Shown piece after piece: positions 1 through 9,455 of a stretch of DNA of 64,000 bases. The notes under the pieces were generated by a model. That model worked only from the letters and a program-made list of their open reading frames with translations. It made no database searches and was not told the DNA's origin. Every line of letters begins with the position of its first letter. The stretch's first letter is position 1. Location: NCBI GenBank assembly GCA_021768085.1, contig JAETOJ010000012.1, positions 1-64,000 of the forward strand, written 5' to 3'. This DNA is from Bacillota bacterium. GTDB lineage: Bacteria > Bacillota > Clostridia > Oscillospirales > Oscillospiraceae. The translations under genes and the position numbers were made by a program.

Positions 1-37
1 AAAAAGGACAGCAGACAAAACAAGGAGGTAAAACACT

Positions 38-694
38 ATGGCATTGGAATGGCTCAAGACTATCCTGGGGGACAAGTACACCCCCGAAATCGACACGGCG
101 GTGTCTCAGGAAATCGGCAAGGGCTTTGTGTCCCGCACCGACTTCAACGCCACCAGCGGCAAGCTCAAGGAGGCGGAGGCCCAGGTCACCCAGCTCACGG
201 AGAGCGTCAAGACCCGTGACAGCCAGCTTGAGGAGCTGAAGAAGTCCGCCGGGGCCAGTGAGGAGCTGCAAAAGCAGATTGAAACCCTGACCCAGCAGAA
301 CAAGGACCAAAAGGCCGCCTATGACAAGGAGCTGGCCACCGTCAAGCTCATGGCCGCCGTGGATGCGGAGCTCACCGCTGCCGGGGCTAAGAATGTCACC
401 GCTGTCCGGGCCGTGCTGGCGGACTTCCTCAAGGACGCCAAAATTGTGGACGGCAAGGTCACCTCCAAGGACAGCACTGGCACCGTGACCCTGGCGGCCA
501 AGGTGGAGGCGCTGAAAAAGGACGCCTCCACGGACTTCCTCTTTGGGGCGGCCCCCAAGTACAACGGCTGGAAACCCGGAGAGGGCGGGGACGGCGGTGG
601 AAAGCCCGCCGGGGGCAAAAAGCCCTCTGAGATGTCCTATTCTGAGCTGGCGGACTATCTGGCGGCCAACCCGGACGCCAAGCTGGATGAGTGA
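38..694 (+). CDS. phage scaffolding protein (GP20-like)
   Basis: Coiled-coil rich 218 aa ORF immediately upstream of the major capsid gene; composition and position typical of phage scaffold proteins. Confidence 0.75.
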   Translation: MALEWLKTILGDKYTPEIDTAVSQEIGKGFVSRTDFNATSGKLKEAEAQVTQLTESVKTRDSQLEELKKSAGASEELQKQIETLTQQNKDQKAAYDKELATVKLMAAVDAELTAAGAKNVTAVRAVLADFLKDAKIVDGKVTSKDSTGTVTLAAKVEALKKDASTDFLFGAAPKYNGWKPGEGGDGGGKPAGGKKPSEMSYSELADYLAANPDAKLDE

Positions 695-705
695 GGTGAG
701 AAAGC

Positions 706-1161
706 ATGGAAAAGATTGTAAAGCCCATCAAGGCCATCTCCTTTGAGGCGGCCTTGCGCAACCTGGCCAGCCGTTTGACCGGCACGCCGGTGGCGGAGCT
801 GCCCCGGACCCAGGAGGCCATTGTGCAGTACATGGCTGAAAACGTGCCCACCCCCGCCACCGGCGGCGTCAACGTGGATGAGCTGGCGGAGGCCGTCACC
901 CAGGAGGTCATGGCCCGTCTCAAGCTGGATGAGCTGGGTGAGGCGGTCACCAAAGAGGTCCTTGCCCGCATCACGGAAAGCATGGGAGCCAATCTGGCGG
1001 TCACGGAGCCCCCTGCGGCGGCCCAGGACGGCGTTGAGGGCGCTGGGGGTACATCTACCCCTCCCGCCGCTGAAACGCCCCAGGAGGCCCCCAAGACGCC
1101 CGCAAAGGCCGCTCCCAAAACCGGGGGCGGACGCAAGCCCAAGGCGAAAGCCGAAACATAA
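706..1161 (+). CDS. hypothetical phage head-region protein
   Basis: ORF between scaffold and capsid; Pro/Ala-rich C-terminus. Confidence 0.5.
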   Translation: MEKIVKPIKAISFEAALRNLASRLTGTPVAELPRTQEAIVQYMAENVPTPATGGVNVDELAEAVTQEVMARLKLDELGEAVTKEVLARITESMGANLAVTEPPAAAQDGVEGAGGTSTPPAAETPQEAPKTPAKAAPKTGGGRKPKAKAET

Positions 1162-1180
1162 CAGAAAGGATGATTGATGT

Positions 1181-2221
1181 ATGCCTAACAAGTTTGACGC
1201 AAAGAGCTTTAACCCCCAGGCCTTTAAGTACAAGGCTGACCGCATCCCCCGCACCCGGATGAACGAGATGCGCAAGAGCCGGGTGCTGACCGGCAACCCG
1301 GACATCCGGGCCGTGTTCACCACTCAGGACGGCACCGCCTACGCCCGGCTGGCCATGCGGGGCCTGCTGGATGGGGACGCCGTGAACTATGACGGCCAGA
1401 CCGACATCACAGCCACCAGCACCAAGACCTTTGAGCAGGGCGTTGTGGTGGTGGGCCGGGCCAAGGCGTGGGTGGAAAAGGATTTTTCCTACGACATCAC
1501 CGGCGGCCAGGACTTCATGGACAACGTGGCCAAGCAGGTGGCGGATTACTGGCAGGACATTGACCAGGACACCCTCCTGGCCATCCTCCGGGGCGTGTTC
1601 GCCATGACCAGCACCAAGGGCGCTGAGTTTGTGAAAAAGCACACCTATGAGGTGGACGGCCCCATGGAGGCCACCACCCTCAACAGTGCCACCGCCCAGG
1701 CCTGCGGGGACCACAAGAAAAAGTTTTCCATGATTTTCATGCACTCCGTTGTGTCCACCAATCTGGAAAACCTCAACCTCCTCACCGCCCTCAAGTACAC
1801 GGACAAGGAGGGCGTGACCCGTGACCTGACCCTCTACACCTGGAACGGCAAGCTGGTCATCGTGGATGACGGGATGCCCACCGAGCAGGCGGAGGACGGC
1901 TCCACCGTTTACACCAGCTATGTGCTGGGTGAGGGCACCATCAACTATGAGGACATCGGTGCCAAGGTGCCCTATGAGATGGCCCGTGACCCCAAGACCA
2001 ACGGCGGCCAGGATACGCTTTACACCCGGCAGCGCAAGGTCTTTGCCCCCTTTGGCCTCTCCTACGAAAAGGCCAAGCAGGCCAGCCTCTCCCCCACGGA
2101 TGATGAGCTGGCGGACGGGACCAACTGGGACCTGGTGCACTCCGGCGAGGCTACGGAGGCGGAGCGGTCCTACGTCAACGATAAGGTCATCGCCATCGCC
2201 CGCATCAAGTCCAAGGGGTAA
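1181..2221 (+). CDS. phage major capsid protein
   Basis: 346 aa ORF, position after scaffold, capsid-like composition. Confidence 0.75.
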   Translation: MPNKFDAKSFNPQAFKYKADRIPRTRMNEMRKSRVLTGNPDIRAVFTTQDGTAYARLAMRGLLDGDAVNYDGQTDITATSTKTFEQGVVVVGRAKAWVEKDFSYDITGGQDFMDNVAKQVADYWQDIDQDTLLAILRGVFAMTSTKGAEFVKKHTYEVDGPMEATTLNSATAQACGDHKKKFSMIFMHSVVSTNLENLNLLTALKYTDKEGVTRDLTLYTWNGKLVIVDDGMPTEQAEDGSTVYTSYVLGEGTINYEDIGAKVPYEMARDPKTNGGQDTLYTRQRKVFAPFGLSYEKAKQASLSPTDDELADGTNWDLVHSGEATEAERSYVNDKVIAIARIKSKG

Positions 2222-2224
2222 GCC

Positions 2225-2623
2225 GTGGACGTGTATGAGGCTGTGGTGTCCCGGCTGGCCATGCTGGGGTATCAGGTCACCGAACAGGACAAGCCCGCCA
2301 TCGACTACCTGACCAGCAAGTGCCGGGTGGCGCTCCTGGCCAGCATCCACCACAAGGACGTGCCGGACGGCCTCATCTACACGCTGGTGGACATGGTGGC
2401 GGGCTCATTCCTGCAAGACAAGCTGAACGCCGGGGGGCTGGAAATTGAGGGCCTGGACTTTTCCACCGCCGTTAAGAGCATCACGGAGGGGGACGTGTCC
2501 GCCACCTTTGCCGGGGCCAGTGACGGCGTTTCCAGCCCGGAGGGGCGCTTTTTGGCCACCCTGGACGGCATGGTCCACCCATCGGAGAAAATCCTGGGGG
2601 CTTTTCGGAGGTTGAAATGGTGA
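2225..2623 (+). CDS. phage head-tail connector / DNA packaging protein
   Basis: Small ORF directly after capsid in conserved head-tail order. Confidence 0.55.
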   Translation: MDVYEAVVSRLAMLGYQVTEQDKPAIDYLTSKCRVALLASIHHKDVPDGLIYTLVDMVAGSFLQDKLNAGGLEIEGLDFSTAVKSITEGDVSATFAGASDGVSSPEGRFLATLDGMVHPSEKILGAFRRLKW

Positions 2624-2985
2624 CGCTTGAACGCTACAAGGCAGCGGTCCAGCGCCTTTGGACCGGCAAGGCCACCGTCACCGTGCGGGAGGGTGTGCTG
2701 AATGAGGCCAATGGCCGCACGGAGCCCGTTGAGCGGGTGCTTGTGGAGGGGGCGGCCTGCCGCATCTCCCACAAGACTGTCACCGCCACGGAGCCCTCTG
2801 AGGAGGCCGCCAAGACAGTCCAAACCGTTACGCTCTACATTGACCCCTCCGTGGACATCCCGGAGGGGTCAAAAATCACCGTGACACAGAACAAGGTCAC
2901 CCGTGACTATGAGCGGAGCGGCACCCCGGCGGTCTACACCGTCCACCAGGAGGTGCCGCTTGAGCTGTGGGAGGGGTGGGCCTAA
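2617..2985 (+). CDS. phage head closure-like protein
   Basis: Position and size. Confidence 0.45.
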   Translation: MVTLERYKAAVQRLWTGKATVTVREGVLNEANGRTEPVERVLVEGAACRISHKTVTATEPSEEAAKTVQTVTLYIDPSVDIPEGSKITVTQNKVTRDYERSGTPAVYTVHQEVPLELWEGWA

Positions 2986-3554
2986 TGGCCAGATGGGGCA
3001 ACTGCGATTATAGGCAGCTCCAAAAGCTCCGGGAAAACCTGGACCGGCTCCAAAGCGCTGACCTGGAGAATTTCTGCCGGGACGTGTCCAAGGAGCTGGC
3101 GGCCCGTCTGCTGGCCCTGGTGATACCCCGGACCCCCGTGGGGGACTACTCCAAGGAGGTCACCGTGACCGTCAAGCGGGACGGTAAGCACCACAAAAAG
3201 GGGGACACCTACACCAAGCGGGTGACCCCCAGCGGCAAAAAAGGCGGCACCCTGCGCCGGGGCTGGACGGCCCGAACGGAGCAGGAGGCCGCCAGCCGTG
3301 GCGGGAACAGCAACGCCAAGGCCTATGCCCAAGCCCTGCCCATCAAAAAGCAGGGCGGCAGCTACCTTGTGGAAGTCATCAACCCCGTCCATTATGCCAG
3401 CTATGTGGAGTTTGGCCACCGCACGCCCGGCGGCAAGGGATGGGTGGCCGGGCAGTATTTCCTCACCCTATCAGAGCAGGACTTGAGGGCGCTGGCCCCG
3501 GCGCTCATTGAGAAAAAGCTGGAGGCGCTTTTGCGGGAGGTGTTCCGTGTCTGA
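2985..3554 (+). CDS. HK97 gp10-like tail-completion protein
   Basis: ATG overlapping the upstream stop; sequence pattern (AARLLALVIPRTPVGDYSKE...VEFGHRTPGGKGWV) typical of gp10-like proteins. Confidence 0.65.
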   Translation: MARWGNCDYRQLQKLRENLDRLQSADLENFCRDVSKELAARLLALVIPRTPVGDYSKEVTVTVKRDGKHHKKGDTYTKRVTPSGKKGGTLRRGWTARTEQEAASRGGNSNAKAYAQALPIKKQGGSYLVEVINPVHYASYVEFGHRTPGGKGWVAGQYFLTLSEQDLRALAPALIEKKLEALLREVFRV

Positions 3555-3972
3555 AATCAGTTTTAACAGCATTTTTGACGGCGTGAGCCTTGCGGTCCAC
3601 GCCGCTTTTCCTGCCCCCGTTCAGGTCCACGGCGGTGAGGTCAAGCAGGGGCTCAAGCCTGGTGACTTCAATGTCACGATGCCCACCGCCAGCCACGCCC
3701 AGGAGGTGGGGTCCCGCTACCGGCGGAGCCCCACGCTGGACGTGATTTATTACCCCAAGCGGGGCAATGCGGAGTGCTACGCCGTGGCGGACCGGCTCAC
3801 GGCGGTCCTGGGGAGCATCACCACCCCGGAGGGGGATGTGGTGCACGCTACAAGCTGCGAGTGGACCATCACCGGCGGGGTGCTCCATGTGCTTGTCACC
3901 TATGACCATTTTGTCCGTGTTCCCCAGGAGCACATCATGATGGAAACCCTAAAAATCGAACAGGAGGGATGA
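3547..3972 (+). CDS. phage tail terminator-like protein
   Basis: GTG start overlapping upstream gene; position. Confidence 0.5.
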   Translation: MSEISFNSIFDGVSLAVHAAFPAPVQVHGGEVKQGLKPGDFNVTMPTASHAQEVGSRYRRSPTLDVIYYPKRGNAECYAVADRLTAVLGSITTPEGDVVHATSCEWTITGGVLHVLVTYDHFVRVPQEHIMMETLKIEQEG

Positions 3973-3976
3973 CCCT

Positions 3977-4174
3977 ATGGCAAAAAATGAAACTGCGGCG
4001 GCTCCGGCCAGAACTGCGCCGGAGGCCGTTTACACCAGGGAGCAGGTCATGAGCTCCCAGCGCTACGCCGCCCGGCGGGACCTGGTGAGCGTCCTGCTGG
4101 AGAGCGGCAAGTCCTACACCTTGGCTGAGGTGGATGCGCTCATCAACAAATTCATGAAAGGAGCGGTGAAATAA
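3977..4174 (+). CDS. small hypothetical phage protein
   Basis: 65 aa ORF coupled to sheath start. Confidence 0.45.
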   Translation: MAKNETAAAPARTAPEAVYTREQVMSSQRYAARRDLVSVLLESGKSYTLAEVDALINKFMKGAVK

Positions 4175-5321
4175 TGGCACTGGGAGGCGGCACCTGGCTG
4201 GTCCAGAACAAGGTCCTGCCGGGCAGCTATATCAACTTTTCCAGCGTTGCAAAGGCCTCCGCCACACTGTCCGACCGTGGATATGCGGCGGCCCCCTTTG
4301 TCCTGAGCTGGGGCCCGGAAAATGAGGTTTTCGCTGTTACCTCCGGGGAATTTCAGAAAAACAGCAAGGCCATTTTCGGTTACTCCTATGACCACCCCAA
4401 GATGCTGGCCCTGCGGGAGATTTTCCTACACGCCACCACCGTCTACTGCTACCGGCTGGGGCTGGGAGCCAAAAAGGCGGCCTGTGCGCTGGCCACCGCC
4501 AAGTACCCCGGCGTCCGGGGCAATGACCTCTCCATCGTCATTGCGGTCAACGTGGATGACCCGGATGCCTTTGACGTTGGCACCTATCTGGATGGCATCC
4601 AGGTGGACCTCCAGACGGTGACCAAGGCGGAGGATCTGACCGGCAATGACTATGTGGACTTCAAGAAAGACCTCACGCTGGAGGCTACGGCGGGGGCACC
4701 CCTGACCGGCGGGGAGGACGTGGCGAACATCACCGGGGACAGCCACCAGGCATTTTTGGACAAGATTGAGGCCTATGCCTTTAACGCCATGTGCTGCCCG
4801 GCGGCTGACCCCATCATCGTCAAGCTCTACGCCGCCTACTGCCAGCGGGTCCGGGATGAGGTGGGCGCAAAATTCCAACTCATTGCGTGGAAACCCTCCA
4901 CGGTGGACTATGAGGGCGTCATCGGCGTGTGGAACAGCGCCACCCACCCCTCCATGGATGTGGAGGAGCACGCTGTGGTTTACTGGGCCACCGGGGCCCA
5001 TGCTGGCGTGGCCGTCAACAAGTCCCTGACCAATGCCAAGTATGACGGGGAGCTCACCCTGAACACGGACTATAAGCAGGCGGAGCTCACGGCGGCCCTC
5101 AAGGCGGGTAAATTCATGTTCCACAACGTCAACGGCCTCACCCGTGTCCTGGAGGACATCAACACCCTGCTGACCCTCTCCGATACCAAGGGGGAGGTTT
5201 TCCAGAGCAATCAGACCATGCGGGTGTGTGACCAAATCGCCAATGACTGCTGGTCACCGTCAATGGCCTCAACATCATCAACGCTATGGCCCAGCTCTAC
5301 ATGAGCGTGATTATCCAGTAA
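4174..5321 (+). pseudogene. phage tail sheath protein, C-terminal region disrupted (frame 0 ends 5304; sheath-like C-terminus in another frame ends 5321)
   Basis: Sheath-like ORF; after QTMRVCDQIAND the frame becomes non-sheath, while VTVNGLNIINAMAQLYMSVIIQ* (5253-5321) in another frame resembles a sheath C-terminus. Confidence 0.65.
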
Positions 5322-5335
5322 AGGAGGAGAAATAA

Positions 5336-5812
5336 ATGCCTGACGGAGCTATGATGAACGCCAAGGACGCTGTAAGCGCCCACCGTGCGGAGTGCTTTGT
5401 CACGATTGACGGCAGACGCTACTCCATGCTGATGGCCAAGGACTTTGAGGGCAAGGCCCAGGTCAACACCAAGGAGGTCCCCCGGCTGGGCAATATCGTC
5501 ATCGGCCACAAGGCTGACACGGTGGTCCTGGCCTTTTCCATGACCATCTACAAGTGCACGGAGATTTTCGATGACGTGATTGAGCAGTTTATCCGCACCG
5601 GCGTGATGCCCACTTTCACCATCCAGACCTCCAACGATGACCAGGCCAGCAGCGTGGGCCGGAGCACGAAAATCTATAATGATTGCGTGCTGGACGGGGA
5701 CGTGCTGCTGTCCATGTTCAACGCTGAGGGCGACTTTATCGAACAGTCCATTGAGGGCTTTTGCGATAGCTTTAGCCGTCCTGAGAAATACACCAACCCG
5801 TCCTATATGTGA
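5336..5812 (+). CDS. phage tail tube protein (XkdM-like)
   Basis: Follows sheath; AGGAGG RBS; sequence pattern YSMLMAKDFEGKAQVNTKEVPRLG. Confidence 0.75.
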   Translation: MPDGAMMNAKDAVSAHRAECFVTIDGRRYSMLMAKDFEGKAQVNTKEVPRLGNIVIGHKADTVVLAFSMTIYKCTEIFDDVIEQFIRTGVMPTFTIQTSNDDQASSVGRSTKIYNDCVLDGDVLLSMFNAEGDFIEQSIEGFCDSFSRPEKYTNPSYM

Positions 5813-5845
5813 TAGGGCGGCATGACTACAAGGAGGAAAAACACC

Positions 5846-6274
5846 ATGAGTAAGAGCCTGTCCGCATTTATGCGCCCCAACGTGGCGGAAATCAAAAACG
5901 CCAGCTTTGCCCCCTCCCCCCGCTTTGTGGGGGAGGACGGCAAGCCGGTGGAGTGGGAAATCCGCTGCATCTCCGCCGATGAGTACGCCCGCATCCGCTC
6001 CGGGTGCATCCGGCAGGTGCCGGTGCCGGGCAAGAAAAACCAATTCACCGCCCAGCTTAACACCTATGGCTTTCAGGCCAAGGTGGCGGCGGCGTGCACC
6101 GTGTTCCCGGACCTCAATGACGCCGCCCTCCAGGACAGCTGGGGTGTGACCAAGCCGGAGGACCTGGTGGGTGCTATGCTCATCGGCGGTGAGTTTGACG
6201 ATTATGTTACGGAGGTTTTCCGCATCAACGGCTTTAAGAATGATGCTGATTTGGTGGATGAGGCAAAAAACTGA
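5846..6274 (+). CDS. phage tail assembly chaperone (XkdN-like), zero-frame product
   Basis: ORF between tube and tape measure, ends at TGA directly after A_AAA_AAC. Confidence 0.75.
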   Translation: MSKSLSAFMRPNVAEIKNASFAPSPRFVGEDGKPVEWEIRCISADEYARIRSGCIRQVPVPGKKNQFTAQLNTYGFQAKVAAACTVFPDLNDAALQDSWGVTKPEDLVGAMLIGGEFDDYVTEVFRINGFKNDADLVDEAKN

Positions 6275-6471
6275 TTTTGGGCGGTGACCCGGAGGCCAAC
6301 TTTGCCCATTTCTGTCTGCAAAAGTTTGGCTGGGAGCCGTCCAAATTCCTTGACTTGCCCATCAAAGAGCGGGCCTTTGTCATCGCCTCCATAGAGGTCC
6401 GTGCGGAAAGCGAAAAGAAAAAAGAGGCGGAGCTGAAAGCAAAGGCGGCCAAACGGGGCCGCCGCCGATAA
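6265..6471 (+). CDS. tail assembly chaperone -1 frameshift extension
   Basis: Open in the -1 frame from the slippery site; lacks an obvious independent start/RBS. Confidence 0.7.
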   Translation, partial: KKLILGGDPEANFAHFCLQKFGWEPSKFLDLPIKERAFVIASIEVRAESEKKKEAELKAKAAKRGRRR

Positions 6472-6525
6472 TACCGGGCCCCCGTCCAGCCGGGCGGGGG
6501 CTTTTCTCTCAAAGGTGGTGAGCCA

Positions 6526-8868
6526 ATGGCAACTATCAAATCCCAAATGGTCCTCAATGACGGCATGAGCGTGGTGCTGAAAAAAATCACGTCCGCCCTG
6601 GACACCACTCTGTCCTCTTTTGAGATGGTCCAGCGTGCCTCCGGCAGCGCCGTGGATGTGGCCAACATTGAGGCCGCCAGAGCCCAGCTTGCGGACGCAA
6701 GCCGGGCGGTGGATGATATGGCCGACAACTACCGCCGGGCCGCTCAGGAGGAAGAACGGCTAAACGATAGCATCAACCGTGGGGCCTCCGCTATGGACGG
6801 GATGGTCACAAAAGTGGTGTCCCTGGTGGGGGCTTATATGAGCCTGTCCGCCATCAAGAACCTTGCCACCACGTCCATGGACGCCGCCAACACCCAAATC
6901 AATGCCCAAGTGCAGCTCCGCACGGTGCTGGAGAATATGGGAGCCATGGACAGCTATGAGGCCCTGACCAATGAGGTGAGCGGCAATGAGCTGGAGAATG
7001 ACCTGACCCTCAACACCGCCGGGGCTTTGGACAATTATGACACCTTTGCCGCTGAGGTCACCGGCAACACCCTGGAGGCGGAGCTGGTGGTCCAGGCGGA
7101 TAATTCCCAGGCCCTGACCGCTTATGACGCCATCGTGCAAAAGGCGGCGGACATCCAAGGCAATGGCATTTATGGTGACGAAATCATGATTGCGGGCGCT
7201 GCGGAATTTGCCACCTATTTTGAGGACGCCAACGCCATCCTGTCCATGATGGACACCTTGACGGACTACGCCATGGGCATGAGCGGCGGCGGAGCCCTGG
7301 ACGCCACATCCATGGTGGACTATGCCACCGGCCTGGGCAAAATCATGAGCGGGTCCTATGACGCCATGACCAAAAAAGGCTTTGAGTTTTCGGACGCTCA
7401 AAAGGCCATCATTGAGGGCACCGCAACGGAGGCCCAAATCGTGGCAGAGCTGGGTGCTGAATACCTCAACATGAGCTCCGATATGCAGGCCGCCGCCGCC
7501 ATCAACAACGTCATTGCAGAGGGCTGGGGCGGCTTGTATGAAACGATGAGCAACACCCCGGAGGGGAAAATCATTTCCCTAAACAACACCCTGGGGGACA
7601 TCCAGGAGGTGGTGGGGGCCGGTATCTATCCGGCGGTCACCAACCTTGTGGACACCGTACAGCAGAACGCCCCACAAATCGAAACGGCGGCCCTGGGGCT
7701 GGCCACGGTGCTGGGCACCATCATCAACATCATCTCCCTGCTGATAGACGGGGCCCTCTCTTTCGGCACTGTTGTGGCAGAAAATTGGAGCTGGATTGAG
7801 CCCATAATCTGGGGGGTGGTGGCGGCGCTCATTGCCTACAATGCCACCCAGGGGATTGCGTGGCTCACCACCCTCAAGGACATTGCCGTCAAGGGTGCCC
7901 ACGCTGTTGCAAGCGCCGGAGAAACCCTTGCTATACTGGCCCTCATTGCCGCTCAGGACGGCCTCAACGCCGCCATGGCGGCCTGCCCCATCACTTGGAT
8001 TGTGGTGGCCGTCATCGCCCTCATAGCGGGCCTTGTGGCCCTGTGCAACTGGATTGCAAAGACCACCGGCGTTGCACAAACAGGCTTTGGCGTTATTACC
8101 GGCGGCATCAATGTGGTCATGCAGTTTTTCGTAAACCTGGGCCTGACCGTGGCCAACATCGCCCTGGGTATCTGGAACGCTCTGGGGGCCTGCTGCTCCA
8201 ACATCGGCACGGCTTTCCACAACGTCATCGCCAATGTGCAGGGGTGGTTTTTCGGCCTGCTGTCCACCGCTTTGACGGTGGTGGAGGGTATCTGCGCCGC
8301 CCTCAATAAGCTGCCCTTTGTAGAGTTTGACTATTCCGGCATCTCTGCAAAGGCGGACGAATACGCCGCCAAATCGGCTGAGGCCTACGGCAGCGTGGAG
8401 GACTACACCAGCGTGGCCGATGCCTTTAGTGAGGGCTTTGGCACCTTTGACGCCTTTTCTGACGGCTGGGCCTCCGATGCGTTCAACGCCGGGGCGGCCT
8501 GGGGTGACGGCATCATGGACAAGGTAGGCGGCTTTTTTGACGGCCTCACCTATGAGCCAGGCACCATTGATGACTACACCAACTCCGCCGTTGACGGCTT
8601 TCTCATGGACGGCATGGGCAGCGACATCTCCGACATCGCCGGGAACACCGGCAGCATGGCCAAGTCCCTGGAGGTGAGCGGTGAGGAGCTGGAATACCTG
8701 CGGGACATTGCGGAGCGTGACGCCATCAACCGTTTCACCACGGCGGAGGTCAAAATCGACATGACCGGCATGACCAACAAAATTGACGGCGGTGCAGACC
8801 TGGATGGCGTCATCCGGGAGCTGACAGATATCTGGCCGGGGTGCAAATGCCCACCCCGGCCAAGCTGA
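6526..8868 (+). CDS. phage tail tape measure protein
   Basis: 780 aa, coiled-coil N-terminus, hydrophobic central segments, position. Confidence 0.9.
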   Translation: MATIKSQMVLNDGMSVVLKKITSALDTTLSSFEMVQRASGSAVDVANIEAARAQLADASRAVDDMADNYRRAAQEEERLNDSINRGASAMDGMVTKVVSLVGAYMSLSAIKNLATTSMDAANTQINAQVQLRTVLENMGAMDSYEALTNEVSGNELENDLTLNTAGALDNYDTFAAEVTGNTLEAELVVQADNSQALTAYDAIVQKAADIQGNGIYGDEIMIAGAAEFATYFEDANAILSMMDTLTDYAMGMSGGGALDATSMVDYATGLGKIMSGSYDAMTKKGFEFSDAQKAIIEGTATEAQIVAELGAEYLNMSSDMQAAAAINNVIAEGWGGLYETMSNTPEGKIISLNNTLGDIQEVVGAGIYPAVTNLVDTVQQNAPQIETAALGLATVLGTIINIISLLIDGALSFGTVVAENWSWIEPIIWGVVAALIAYNATQGIAWLTTLKDIAVKGAHAVASAGETLAILALIAAQDGLNAAMAACPITWIVVAVIALIAGLVALCNWIAKTTGVAQTGFGVITGGINVVMQFFVNLGLTVANIALGIWNALGACCSNIGTAFHNVIANVQGWFFGLLSTALTVVEGICAALNKLPFVEFDYSGISAKADEYAAKSAEAYGSVEDYTSVADAFSEGFGTFDAFSDGWASDAFNAGAAWGDGIMDKVGGFFDGLTYEPGTIDDYTNSAVDGFLMDGMGSDISDIAGNTGSMAKSLEVSGEELEYLRDIAERDAINRFTTAEVKIDMTGMTNKIDGGADLDGVIRELTDIWPGCKCPPRPS

Positions 8869-9455
8869 CTGTGAAAATCAAGAACAAAAACAAAACCCTC
8901 ATCCTACTCAATGAGGGTGAAATCAATTTCCTGCGCACGCCGGGCCTCACGGAGATTGTGGTGCCGTTTGTTTTCCCCATGCTGACCGGCAGGTCCCCGG
9001 ACTACTACCTGGGGACCTTGGAACGGCTCAAGACCTCCAAGGAGCCCACCCAATTCATCCTTGTGCGGTGCTCCCCGGATGGGCGGACCCTCTACGACAC
9101 CAACATGAGGGTGAGCGTGGAGGACTACAACATCGTGGAGGACGCCACCAAGGGCCTGGACGTGGCCGTGGATGTCAACCTCAAGCAATGGAGGCCCTAC
9201 GGGACCAAGACCGCCACTGTGGAACAGCCTGCCGAAAGCGGCCAGGCGGCCACGGTGACGGTGGAAAAAGAGCGGGACGCCAGCACGGCTCCCACCGCCA
9301 AGACCTACACGGTCAAGGCCGGTGACAGCCTGTGGGCCATCGCCGCCAAGTATTACGGCAAGGGGGCCGAATACTCAAAGATTGCCAGCGCAAACACGGA
9401 CAAAATCAGCAATCCCAATTTAATCTATCCGGGGCAGGTGCTCACCATCCCATGA
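8841..9455 (+). CDS. LysM-domain tail protein (XkdP-like)
   Basis: C-terminal LysM (YTVKAGDSLWAIAAKYYGKG...NPNLIYPGQVLTIP). Confidence 0.9.
   Translation: MQMPTPAKLTVKIKNKNKTLILLNEGEINFLRTPGLTEIVVPFVFPMLTGRSPDYYLGTLERLKTSKEPTQFILVRCSPDGRTLYDTNMRVSVEDYNIVEDATKGLDVAVDVNLKQWRPYGTKTATVEQPAESGQAATVTVEKERDASTAPTAKTYTVKAGDSLWAIAAKYYGKGAEYSKIASANTDKISNPNLIYPGQVLTIP

Noticed and set aside
1055-2353. Long antisense ORFs opposite capsid and many other genes (e.g. 11219-12469 -, 15556-17154 -, 36533-38275 +)
   Set aside because: Expected from high GC and strong codon bias; compositions (His/Gly/Val-rich or Arg/Pro-rich) are typical of antisense frames and the opposite strand carries recognisable genes
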